16,262 nt of DNA from X23 sp050251575 (GCA_050251575.1 JBFWMP010000052.1:1-16262); one strand, 5' to 3'. Counted from the stretch's first letter, positions 1 to 6,015 are shown. Translations and numbers: made by a program. The notes: generated from the sequence alone by a model not told the origin.

Positions 1-37
1 AAATACAAAGCTTATAACTTCAACGATATAAGGGTTT

Positions 38-97
38 CTATTTTGCATACTTATCGATTATTTCAATAATTTCATCTATCTTTTCATTATCGATTTT
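38..97 (-). pseudogene. Possible 3' remnant of a CsoR-like metal repressor gene
   Basis: Read leftward, this open stretch encodes KIDNEKIDEIIEIIDKYAK and a TAG stop. It has no start codon: the same frame is closed by TGA at 98-100, directly before the G/C-rich operator-like repeat. The acidic amphipathic pattern resembles the last helix of CsoR/RcnR-family (DUF156) repressors, which often end in a short E/D-K-I-rich helix. A copper-type operator and a consensus promoter immediately upstream fit the idea that most of a csoR gene was lost and only its promoter and tail remain. The fragment is too short for a firm assignment and could belong to another helical protein. Confidence 0.3.
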
Positions 98-103
98 TCA
101 CTC

Positions 104-131
104 TACCCCCACCCCCAATAGGGAGGGGGTA
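104..131 (-). promoter_or_regulatory. CsoR-type copper operator (G/C-rich inverted repeat)
   Basis: The plus strand carries an imperfect 28-bp inverted repeat: left arm TACCCCCACCCCC, centre AATA, right arm GGGAGGGGGTA. In this AT-rich intergenic region such C5/G5 arms stand out. The layout is very close to the described CsoR operator of Mycobacterium tuberculosis, which is also C-rich then G-rich with GTA/TAC-type ends. It sits just downstream of the -10 box of a leftward promoter, covering about +2 to +29, so a bound repressor would block transcription towards the left edge. The metal specificity is inferred. Confidence 0.6.
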
Positions 132-139
132 TGTTTTGC

Positions 140-167
140 ATTATATCATACTATTCTGATATGTCAA
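140..167 (-). promoter_or_regulatory. Near-consensus sigma-A promoter, leftward
   Basis: On the minus strand, TTGACA (162-167) is followed by a 16-bp spacer and TATAAT (140-145), with both hexamers perfect. Expected initiation is near 133, right at the edge of the G/C-rich operator. The first reading it would serve is the csoR-like remnant and then whatever lies left of the window. Confidence 0.7.
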
Positions 168-196
168 GTATATATTAAGTCTAATTATTATTTATT

Positions 197-817
197 CTAT
201 TTGGTATTGATAATAGTAATTTTTTTCACTATATCAAGCATAAGATCTGTAACTTGAATTCTTGAAAAACCTGCCTTTAGAATATTATCTACTGTTCTCC
301 TATTAATATTGGCACCATATGTGCTAACCACTAGAGGATTAAATATATCCATTAATAATCCTATAATCTCCTTCTCGCTTCTTACATGCTCAAGCATGAT
401 AATTTTTCCGTTATTTTTACATACTCTTCTGATTTCTCTTAATCCTCTAACCGGGTCAGGTACGGAACAGAACACACAAGAGGTGAAAACAGCATCAAAG
501 GTATTATCCTCGAACTCCATACTTTGAGCATCCATTTGTATCAAGTCAACTTTTTTACCCAATTTATCAACTTTTTCCCTAGCTTTATCTAGCATCTTAC
601 TGCTAAAATCGATTGCAACAATATTCGTATTCTCCGGATAGTACTCAATATTTTTTCCGGTTCCAACCCCAACTTCTAATATCTTTCCGCATAACTGTTC
701 GATGATCTCTTTCCGCCATCGCCTCATCTTTGCATCATCCATTAACTTCTCCATGAAATCATATATTCCAGACACACGGTCATAACGTTTTTTAATTTTT
801 TCTGTTAATATATTCAT
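197..817 (-). CDS. Class I SAM-dependent methyltransferase, METTL7/UbiE-like
   Basis: A 206-residue soluble Rossmann-fold methyltransferase. Motif I is EVGVGTG (about residues 48-54), the ribose-binding acidic residue is in VAIDFS (about 67-72), and the motif IV region is FDAVFTSCVFCSVPDP followed by LREIRRV and MLEHV. The CSVPDP...LREI..V...GK...LEHV pattern is that of the Methyltransf_11 branch that includes animal METTL7 (TMT1) thiol methyltransferases; the substrate here is unknown (thiol, lipid or quinone precursor are possible). I chose the ATG at 815-817 because AAAGGAGGG lies just upstream; an in-frame ATG 45 bp earlier has no such site. It lies next to a copper-type operator, and four 11-bp repeats precede its probable -10 (TATGAT near 860). 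No terminator is visible downstream. Confidence 0.75.
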   Translation of the reverse strand: MNILTEKIKKRYDRVSGIYDFMEKLMDDAKMRRWRKEIIEQLCGKILEVGVGTGKNIEYYPENTNIVAIDFSSKMLDKAREKVDKLGKKVDLIQMDAQSMEFEDNTFDAVFTSCVFCSVPDPVRGLREIRRVCKNNGKIIMLEHVRSEKEIIGLLMDIFNPLVVSTYGANINRRTVDNILKAGFSRIQVTDLMLDIVKKITIINTK

Positions 818-874
818 ATTTAACCCTCCTTTCATTATCTTGGTTTTTATTATTTTTATCATATCGCTGAATTA

Positions 875-918
875 TGAAGATGTTATGTAAAAAATGTGAA
901 GATGTTGTGAAGATGCTT
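875..918 (-). promoter_or_regulatory. 11-bp direct repeats, probable response-regulator site
   Basis: The plus strand carries TGAAGATGTT at 875 and 897 and TGAAGATGCT at 908. A degenerate unit at 886 fills the register, giving four units at 11-bp steps. On the coding (minus) strand this reads as repeated ATCTTCACA boxes immediately upstream of the methyltransferase -10 region. Tandem repeats phased at 11 bp on one face of the helix are typical of OmpR/PhoB-family response regulators. The regulator itself is not in the window. A similar pair occurs at 6308-6328. Confidence 0.5.
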
Positions 919-929
919 GTTAATAGACT

Positions 930-953
930 AAAAAAGCCCTAGATACCAAGGGC
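930..953 (-). terminator. Intrinsic terminator of the DUF421/CotF-like operon
   Basis: Read leftward, GCCCT and AGGGC (949-953 and 936-940) form a short G/C stem around an 8-nt loop, followed by a run of six T on the minus strand (A run 930-935 on plus). It lies about 45 bp after the stop of the last gene of the 2854-996 operon. Confidence 0.65.
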
Positions 954-995
954 CTTCATATTACTTTCTGTTTTTAAACGTAGTAAGAATAAATT

Positions 996-1184
996 TTATT
1001 GACTTGACATCATCTTTTTTATTTCCTGCTGCAGCTGCGTTATCTGCTGCATCTTTCCATCCCGCAACTGTGCGATCATCTGACGCATTTCCGGATTCTG
1101 TATTTCTATCATATACTTATTGTACATGGACTGGTTCATCATTTCAGTATGCAACATATCATTTAATCTATCTATATCATTCAT
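996..1184 (-). CDS. Small helical CotF/ferritin-like protein
   Basis: A 62-residue protein predicted to be two amphipathic helices, rich in Met and Gln (eight Met after the initiator), with no membrane segment. The pattern RLNDMLHTEMMNQSMYNKY...PEMRQMI..L...KMQQI..LQQEI resembles one half of the ferritin-like fold seen in short CotF-family spore coat proteins. It is the last gene of an operon with two DUF421 membrane proteins and another small helical protein. The start follows AGAAAGG with a 10-nt spacing. By analogy with DUF421 plus DUF1657 pairs in spoVA-type operons it may be a spore-associated soluble partner of the membrane proteins, but this is inference. The gene is real by its ribosome binding site and operon position; its function is unknown. 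Confidence 0.65.
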   Translation of the reverse strand: MNDIDRLNDMLHTEMMNQSMYNKYMIEIQNPEMRQMIAQLRDGKMQQITQLQQEIKKMMSSQ

Positions 1185-1213
1185 AGAATCATCGCCTTTC
1201 TATTTAGATTATT

Positions 1214-1414
1214 TTAGTTTATTTTCATTTCACTCATTTTTTGCTTTAAGGACTTATAGTTATTCCGTGCCGCCATTTCCATTCCTTTGATTAGGCTTTG
1301 AAGCTCCGGTTTTGTTATCTGCTGTGCGGCATCTGCATACTTTTGGGCTATTAATTCCTCCATATAAAGCATTTCTTTTAGAGCATTATTAATAATTTCC
1401 TGTTCTGTCAACAT
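1214..1414 (-). CDS. Small helical CotF-like protein
   Basis: A 66-residue protein, starting MLTEQEIINNALKEML and continuing as an all-helical hairpin with repeated ALKEMLYMEELIAQKYADAA and LIKGMEMAARNNYKSL segments. It resembles the N-terminal helical pair of CotF-type spore coat proteins and has no membrane segment. The ATG at 1412-1414 is preferred because GGAGGG (1422-1427) sits at good spacing; a longer in-frame version would overlap the end of the upstream DUF421 gene. It lies 16 bp after that gene and 29 bp before the next small helical gene, so all four are probably co-transcribed. The function is not known. Confidence 0.65.
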   Translation of the reverse strand: MLTEQEIINNALKEMLYMEELIAQKYADAAQQITKPELQSLIKGMEMAARNNYKSLKQKMSEMKIN

Positions 1415-1430
1415 CAAAAATCCCTCCATT

Positions 1431-2138
1431 TTATTCAACCAATGAGTAATATACTTGCCCTGCTCCATCTATGGTAGCAAGATAAACATTCTTAGTATCG
1501 CTTACCCCGTATTTTAAAAGTTCTTCTTCTAACCATTGCCTGTCATGTCCTAAATATTTTAGATTCTTGTCTATAATATTACCGTCATTTACAAGTATTA
1601 CCGGTAGACCACCGTCCACTACAGATATATTCATATCCGATGGCGTCACCGGAGTATAGTCCCCTTTTTTGAGCACACTGACCCTTCCGCCTGTTTCAAG
1701 AATAGCCGTATCAACCTCTGCTATATTGGGTACATTAATTTCCCGAAGCTGCGCCAAAAGCATTTCAATTGGAAATAAAGACTTTAACATATTTCTCTTT
1801 TGAATTTGACCTTTTGAAATAAGTACTTCTACCTTCCCATACACTACCTTTTCAAATGCCCGTGATTTTACTGCAAGATATGAAATAAGATAATGTGTAA
1901 GAAAAATGGTCAATGCTGCAATAATAGTATTTGTAAAGTTAATCTTTAAATCAAAAAGAGGCGCCGCAATAAGTCCGCCCATCATCCAGAAGAATGTAAA
2001 ATCAAATCCTGCGTACTGCCCCCCGGATCGCTGAGGAATAAACCGTCCCGCAGTAAAAAGCATGAGACCTACAATAAGCGTTCTTGCAACAAATCCTAAA
2101 GTATTTAAATGTTCTGCAGCATTCCATATACCTGCCAC
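1431..2138 (-). CDS. DUF421 (YetF-like) membrane protein
   Basis: A 235-residue protein with about three N-terminal membrane helices (roughly residues 13-90) followed by a cytosolic DUF421 domain of two related alpha/beta halves. The family hallmark is visible in VLISKGQIQKRNML, LLAQLREINVPNIAEVDTAILE and GGRVSVLKKGDYTPVTP. YetF-like proteins occur widely in Bacillota, often in sporulation gene clusters; their biochemical role is unsettled. The start is GTG at 2136-2138, with AAGGG and GGTGGA upstream. It lies 17 bp after another DUF421 gene and 16 bp before a CotF-like gene, in a likely four-gene operon. The two DUF421 proteins are diverged paralogues rather than a recent duplication. Confidence 0.85.
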   Translation of the reverse strand: MAGIWNAAEHLNTLGFVARTLIVGLMLFTAGRFIPQRSGGQYAGFDFTFFWMMGGLIAAPLFDLKINFTNTIIAALTIFLTHYLISYLAVKSRAFEKVVYGKVEVLISKGQIQKRNMLKSLFPIEMLLAQLREINVPNIAEVDTAILETGGRVSVLKKGDYTPVTPSDMNISVVDGGLPVILVNDGNIIDKNLKYLGHDRQWLEEELLKYGVSDTKNVYLATIDGAGQVYYSLVE

Positions 2139-2155
2139 TCCACCATCACTACCCT

Positions 2156-2854
2156 TTATACGCTTATGTAGAATGTACCGTTACCTTCAAGCATAGCCAA
2201 AAAAATATCCTTTATCTGTGTAAAACCTTTTTCTTTCATCTTCATATCAAGCCATTTTTCATCCAATCCAAGGTTTTTTATGTTATCTGTCTGAACTCTA
2301 CCATCATATATAAGAACTGTGGGAAGGACCGCATTCTTTACCGGCAGATTCATTTGCTTTCTTGTAACAGGAAGCTCTTTTTGTTTTTTTATTACATTAA
2401 TTTTTCCGGTAGGTTCAACCGATGCAAGCGAGATTTCCGACAAGTTGTATATATTCTTAAGTCGTAGCTGCCCTAAAAGGTTATCTATGGTTATTCTTGC
2501 GTCCAACATGTTCTTCTTTATGAGTTTGCCATTTTCCACTAATATAGTGGCATGTCGGTCCACCAGCCTGGGTATCTTTACATCAAGATAGGAAATAAAT
2601 ATATTTGCAGCAGCATATATAAGAATGATTGCTATACCTGACACAAGAGACGTATTAGGATTCACCATTCTTACAGCCGCAAGACTTACGATCCCTGCAG
2701 CTACAAGATAATTATGTCCTGCCAGTATGGCAATTTGTCTTTGCCGCATAAATCGTGTTGCAAATATAAGGAAGACGTATAATATAACAGCTCTTAACGA
2801 TATCGCCCAAAATGGCATTTCTTTCGCTCCGAATAAAAAATCATGCCATGTCAA
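2156..2854 (-). CDS. DUF421 (YetF-like) membrane protein, first gene of operon
   Basis: About 232 residues: three membrane helices near the N-terminus containing LYVFLIFATRFMRQRQ (the usual R-x-M-x-x-R-Q signature between helices 1 and 2), then the DUF421 domain with ATILVENGKLIKKNML, LLGQLRLKNIYNLSEISLAS and GKINVIKKQKELPVT. I prefer the TTG at 2852-2854: AGAAAGGTGAT, a strong ribosome binding site, lies at the right distance before it and overlaps the alternative GTG at 2861-2863. It is the first gene of the leftward operon that ends at 996. Its function is unknown; association with spores is inferred from the small CotF-like partners and from DUF421 genes in spoVA-type clusters. Confidence 0.83.
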   Translation of the reverse strand: MTWHDFLFGAKEMPFWAISLRAVILYVFLIFATRFMRQRQIAILAGHNYLVAAGIVSLAAVRMVNPNTSLVSGIAIILIYAAANIFISYLDVKIPRLVDRHATILVENGKLIKKNMLDARITIDNLLGQLRLKNIYNLSEISLASVEPTGKINVIKKQKELPVTRKQMNLPVKNAVLPTVLIYDGRVQTDNIKNLGLDEKWLDMKMKEKGFTQIKDIFLAMLEGNGTFYISV

Positions 2855-3001
2855 AGCTATCACCTTTCTAGCAAGCAGATTTCAGTATTAAGGCTTGTTC
2901 ATCTCAACTTTATTCTTATCTAAAACTGTTATAAGAATACTTAAATAATCAGAATAGTTTAAATATTATGAAAAGAGGATATTCACACATATTTATAATC
3001 A

Positions 3002-3278
3002 TTAACCACATTCAATACAGTCCATCAAGTTGAGCTGGATTGCCATATCCAAATCTCCGGCTTGTACTGCATTAGTAAATTTGCTTGCCTAATTTTCTGT
3101 CCCATCTTAACATATTCTCCTGCCTTTACTATTGCTGCAGCAGGTGTTCCAATACGCTGTACCAGCGGCATTTCAACTATCTGAGGAATTCTTCCAATCA
3201 TAATCTCTTTATTTCTCGTAATTTCTTTACAATAGTCGGGATGTATTCCCCTTTAAAAGAAAGTGACCTTTCTTTCAT
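3002..3278 (-). pseudogene. RnfC/PduS-like electron-transfer protein, decayed remnant
   Basis: Read leftward, a start with weak ribosome binding site gives MKERSLSFKGEYIPTIVKK, which soon hits TGA. A one-base shift continues IGRIPQIVEMPLVQRIGTPA and AAIVKAGEYVKMGQKI, the barrel-sandwich segment found near the N-terminus of RnfC-family proteins. After a further shift the reading resumes as AGDLDMAIQLNLMDCIECG and stops; this is the sequence that leads into the first C-terminal 4Fe-4S motif of the same family. About 300 internal residues and the last part are missing, so an internal deletion plus frameshifts have destroyed the gene. Intact RnfC-like proteins (about 440 residues) pass electrons between NADH, flavin and ferredoxin. 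Confidence 0.7.
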
Positions 3279-3332
3279 TACATCGCCCCTTTTCTATATA
3301 AAAACATATAGATTATTTTAACTATACAAATC

Positions 3333-3382
3333 ATATCGACCTCTAAGTATAGCTGAGTGCAAGCATACTTAGAGGTCGATAT
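3333..3382. terminator. Long hairpin, candidate terminator of the metal operon
   Basis: Perfect 18-bp inverted repeat, arms ATATCGACCTCTAAGTAT (3333-3350) and its complement (3365-3382), extended by GCT/AGC inside with one bulged base and a 7-nt loop. It starts 50 bp after the stop of the last gene of the 6221-3433 operon. On the minus strand it is followed only by GATTTGTAT, a poor U tract, so termination is plausible but unproven; it could also be a small mobile repeat. Confidence 0.45.
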
Positions 3383-3432
3383 AACTCGTAATATTCATTT
3401 CCATATTTATACACATTAATGATGCGCTATGA

Positions 3433-3579
3433 TTACTTCACATAATATAAGACAACTGCTGCCAAAATAACTACAATTACAATAGTCATCCAATTCTGTT
3501 TTTTGTTGCTGCTTTCCCCATTTTGATTTTGATGATGATTCCCATCACTACCGCCATTGTTACCTCCGCAACAACTCAT
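3433..3579 (-). CDS. CCGG-headed single-pass membrane microprotein
   Basis: A 48-residue protein preceded by AAAGGAGGGG at good spacing. It begins MSCCGGNNGGSDGNHHQNQN, continues through a short polar lysine-containing linker, and ends in one membrane helix (WMTIVIVVILAAVVLYYV) and a final lysine. The Cys-Cys pair and the His-His pair in a glycine- and asparagine-rich tail look like metal ligands; with a C-terminal anchor, the tail would most simply face the cytosol, although orientation is not certain. It is the last gene of the apparent metal operon, 12 bp after the THSVDL-type gene. I do not recognise a named family. The function is inferred from composition and neighbours. Confidence 0.65.
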   Translation of the reverse strand: MSCCGGNNGGSDGNHHQNQNGESSNKKQNWMTIVIVVILAAVVLYYVK

Positions 3580-3591
3580 ACTACCCCTCCT

Positions 3592-4143
3592 TTATCTTAA
3601 TGTTTCCTTTGTATAGACATGTTCTCTTTCTGGTACACCTGCTATTTCTTTAAATACTAGCTTCATATATTCTGTCTTATCACCTAATACAGGCTTACCA
3701 TTATATTGTTTTTTAACTTTAAGGATACCATTTACATGGTGTCCTTCACTGCTTTCACTATCCCATATGAATTGATCTTTGATAATTGTCTCATTTGTTC
3801 TCAATTCTACATACTTGCTTAGCTCATTATATTTTGATAGGTCTACGGAATGTGTATTGATCATTACTTTAAATACCAAGTCACCAGAGGTTTTCTGATT
3901 AGGATTCATAAATATCACCCCAATATCCACATTTCCACCCGTACTTCTTGTAAAATATTTTGCTTCATTGTTTTGTGTATCATCTTTTTCTAAACGATTA
4001 TTATTCGCTTGTCTAGGAACGGTTATATCTTTTGTTTCATTACTAAATATAGCAAATACGATAGGCATTATCATTGCAAGAAGAAATACTACCGCGACTA
4101 TAACCGCTATAATCACTAAAGTCTTATTTTTTCTTTTGGTCAC
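3592..4143 (-). CDS. Membrane-anchored THSVDL/GHH extracellular-domain protein
   Basis: A 183-residue protein with one N-terminal membrane helix (about residues 9-33), a polar linker, and an extracellular beta-rich domain. The domain carries NTHSVDLSKY (96-105), FIWDSESSEGHH (125-136) and NGILKVKK. The same T-H-S-V-D-L ... W ... G-H-H ... G-x-L pattern recurs in a family of uncharacterised secreted or anchored prokaryotic domains; its His and Asp residues could bind a metal, which is inference. The start is GTG at 4141-4143 with GAGGGGAG just upstream; the scaffold gap begins only 11 bp before it. The apparent longer frame through the gap is an artefact. It belongs to the operon with Lgt and the LDCC protein but has no lipobox cysteine. 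Confidence 0.7.
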   Translation of the reverse strand: MTKRKNKTLVIIAVIVAVVFLLAMIMPIVFAIFSNETKDITVPRQANNNRLEKDDTQNNEAKYFTRSTGGNVDIGVIFMNPNQKTSGDLVFKVMINTHSVDLSKYNELSKYVELRTNETIIKDQFIWDSESSEGHHVNGILKVKKQYNGKPVLGDKTEYMKLVFKEIAGVPEREHVYTKETLR

Positions 4144-4154
4144 ATTCTCCCCTC

Positions 4155-4254
4155 NNNNNNNNNNNNNNNNNNNNNNNNNNNNNNNNNNNNNNNNNNNNNN
4201 NNNNNNNNNNNNNNNNNNNNNNNNNNNNNNNNNNNNNNNNNNNNNNNNNNNNNN
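4155..4254. other. Assembly gap of 100 N
   Basis: Exactly 100 undetermined bases, the conventional placeholder for a scaffold join of unknown size. Genes on both sides run leftward and belong to the same apparent operon, so coding sequence, possibly one or more whole genes, is probably missing here. Confidence 0.97.
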
Positions 4255-4338
4255 GCCACGCCGGAACATCATAAACATCATTGCCCCTACCGCAAGAAGA
4301 TATAATCCATTTTCTTGCAAGAATTCCACCTCTATCAA
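4255..4338 (-). CDS. Small membrane protein, 3' end lost in scaffold gap
   Basis: The 5' part of a gene that runs into the gap. The visible product contains LQENGLYLLAVGAMMFMMFRRG: one hydrophobic helix with a Met-rich end, followed by Arg-Arg-Gly. Small proteins of this type in Clostridia often continue into a Gly-Cys-Cys tail, but that part is not visible here. The furthest start is TTG at 4336-4338; the TTG at 4318-4320 is better, since GAGGTGGAATTC gives it a ribosome binding site at normal spacing. It lies about 54-72 bp after the ICMT-like gene. The family is not recognised with confidence. Confidence 0.45.
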
Positions 4339-4391
4339 CCTTTCCTTATTTTAAATTTCACTATCCTAGCATTGCTATCTTGAATAATCTC

Positions 4392-5075
4392 TTATAGTGA
4401 GGTATCCTTTTTAAAAACATTAAAGAAGCCAGTAATATCATGTAATGTTATTCTTTTATTGGGAATATATGACGGTACTTGCTCTTTATAATCAAGATAC
4501 TCCTGTCCAAATGTCTCTATCATCACCTTTTCTTCTTTCTTTGACAACCTTGTATACATTACCATAAGTATAGGTGCCATTACTATAGTAATAATAGTTG
4601 GCCATTGAACGAGAAATCCAATGATTGTAAGTGTAAAGCCTGAATATTGCGGATGTCGGACAAACTTATATATTCCTGAAGTAACCAATTTGCCGTTCCC
4701 TCCATGTATACCCTTCCATCCTATGGATATAATCATAAGTCCCGCAAATATTAATACATTGCTCAACGGATGTAATACTGAGTACACCCACATTGAACCT
4801 CCTGCCAATGCAACCCACAAATGCCCATTCAAATGTGTAAAGGGGTCAAGCACCGGGTATTTGTTTCCTAAAACAGAAGTTAAAATGTATATGGTCAAAG
4901 GATAGCCAAACATCTCACTGAAAAGTGCCACCATAAAAGCCGCAAATGCCCCTAACGTCCTCCAATCTCTTTTGGTAGTTGGCTTAAAAGCAAAAAATGC
5001 GAACAACCCAAAAAAGATAATATTAAAGGCAACCGCTCCCCAAAGCCCATAAGCATATTTATCTAAAAAATGCAA
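4392..5075 (-). CDS. Integral membrane methyltransferase, ICMT/PEMT family
   Basis: About 227 residues with four to five membrane helices in the first two thirds and the C-terminal signature of isoprenylcysteine carboxyl methyltransferase and phospholipid methyltransferase proteins: KFVRHPQYSGFTLTIIGF, then the SAM-contacting acidic pair in LSKKEEKVMIETFG, then EYLDYKEQVPSYIP. Bacterial members methylate small lipids or thiols or have unknown substrates; prenylated proteins are not expected here. The furthest start is ATG at 5088-5090, but GGAGG (5084-5088) overlaps that codon and is ideally placed for TTG at 5073-5075, so I chose the TTG. It is the third gene of the LDCC-Lgt operon, about 100 bp after lgt, which suggests a role in the metal or envelope response. 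Confidence 0.78.
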   Translation of the reverse strand: MHFLDKYAYGLWGAVAFNIIFFGLFAFFAFKPTTKRDWRTLGAFAAFMVALFSEMFGYPLTIYILTSVLGNKYPVLDPFTHLNGHLWVALAGGSMWVYSVLHPLSNVLIFAGLMIISIGWKGIHGGNGKLVTSGIYKFVRHPQYSGFTLTIIGFLVQWPTIITIVMAPILMVMYTRLSKKEEKVMIETFGQEYLDYKEQVPSYIPNKRITLHDITGFFNVFKKDTSL

Positions 5076-5125
5076 AAGTATCGCCTCCATTCATACTAAA
5101 TTCCCCATTTTATCCGATGATTAAT

Positions 5126-5156
5126 CTTTAGAGTGAGTAAAATCCCCCCTCTAAAG
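5126..5156. repeat. Inverted repeat after lgt
   Basis: CTTTAGAG (5126-5133) and CTCTAAAG (5149-5156) form an 8-bp hairpin with a 15-nt loop that contains six C. It lies between lgt and the membrane methyltransferase gene. There is no U tract, so it may be an RNA-processing or partial-termination site, or have no role. Confidence 0.3.
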
Positions 5157-5172
5157 TTAACAACTCTGTTTA

Positions 5173-6015
5173 TCAAGATTGTACGGTGTAGAAGATAATC
5201 ATCGAAACAGCAATTAGTGCAAGAAAAATAAAAATGTCTTTTATTATGCTTGCCTTGCCTTCTTCTGCTACTACTGAATCATTTGCTGTTGATGCAAACA
5301 CATTCTTTTTTATAAAATACATAACTATAAGCGTACCAATGATAAACAGTAGACTTAATAAGTGTGCTATCGAAAACCATCCGATAACCAATGGATTAAC
5401 CCTGAATAATTCTACAATGCCTCTGTTTACAGAAAATAAAATCACATACCACAAGAATATCTGACCGTCATACTTCACACTTTTCCTCATTCTCCACACT
5501 ATCAAAAACACCAGATAATCCAGAATAAACTCATACACCTGTGCCGGATGTACTAACTGTCCTTGATATCTTATTCCCCATGGCAGTGGAGTGGCCATAG
5601 CCTTACCGAATACATCACATCCTATTCTACCGATACCTTGACCTAATATAACTGCCGGAGCGATTGCATCTGCATACTTAAGAAAGTTCAGCTTATGCTT
5701 TTTGATATATAGAAGAGCAACAATAAAAGCAGCTATCAGTCCTCCATGAATAGATAAACCACCCTCATTGATTTTTATAATTTCAATCGGGTTTTCAATA
5801 TAATATAACAAGTTATAGAATAGAATATAGAATACTCTAGCTCCTACCACTCCTGCTATAATGGAGTATATTACTATATCAAACAGCTTATCAACATTTA
5901 AACCTTTCCTCTTCGCCTCTATATATGCCACGTATATTCCAGCCAGCATTCCTATGGCAATCATCAATCCAAAAAAGTGTACCGGCAACCCAAATATATG
6001 GAATAATACTTTCAT
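5173..6015 (-). CDS. lgt: Prolipoprotein diacylglyceryl transferase
   Basis: A 280-residue polytopic membrane enzyme that moves diacylglycerol from phosphatidylglycerol to the lipobox cysteine of prelipoproteins, the first step of lipoprotein maturation. Key motifs are present: GGLSIHGGLIAA with the conserved His, the Lgt signature core GQGIGRIGCDVFGK with the essential Arg, and HPAQVYE. Seven membrane helices fit the usual fold, followed by an extra C-terminal helix (about 256-278) beyond the common end of the family. The ATG at 6013-6015 has AGAAGGGGG upstream. Its place between an LDCC microprotein and a membrane methyltransferase, away from the usual housekeeping neighbours, suggests a second, specialised copy; no lipobox protein is visible in the operon, though the scaffold gap could hide one. 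Confidence 0.92.
   Translation of the reverse strand: MKVLFHIFGLPVHFFGLMIAIGMLAGIYVAYIEAKRKGLNVDKLFDIVIYSIIAGVVGARVFYILFYNLLYYIENPIEIIKINEGGLSIHGGLIAAFIVALLYIKKHKLNFLKYADAIAPAVILGQGIGRIGCDVFGKAMATPLPWGIRYQGQLVHPAQVYEFILDYLVFLIVWRMRKSVKYDGQIFLWYVILFSVNRGIVELFRVNPLVIGWFSIAHLLSLLFIIGTLIVMYFIKKNVFASTANDSVVAEEGKASIIKDIFIFLALIAVSMIIFYTVQS

Noticed and set aside
3085..3321. Plus-strand ORF of 78 codons
   Set aside because: It lies antisense to the RnfC-like pseudogene, has no ribosome binding site and no family likeness; it is a shadow frame.
3592..4338. Single 248-residue protein spanning the N run
   Set aside because: The frame crosses a 100-N scaffold gap of unknown length and joins two different proteins; the left one has its own GTG start and ribosome binding site.
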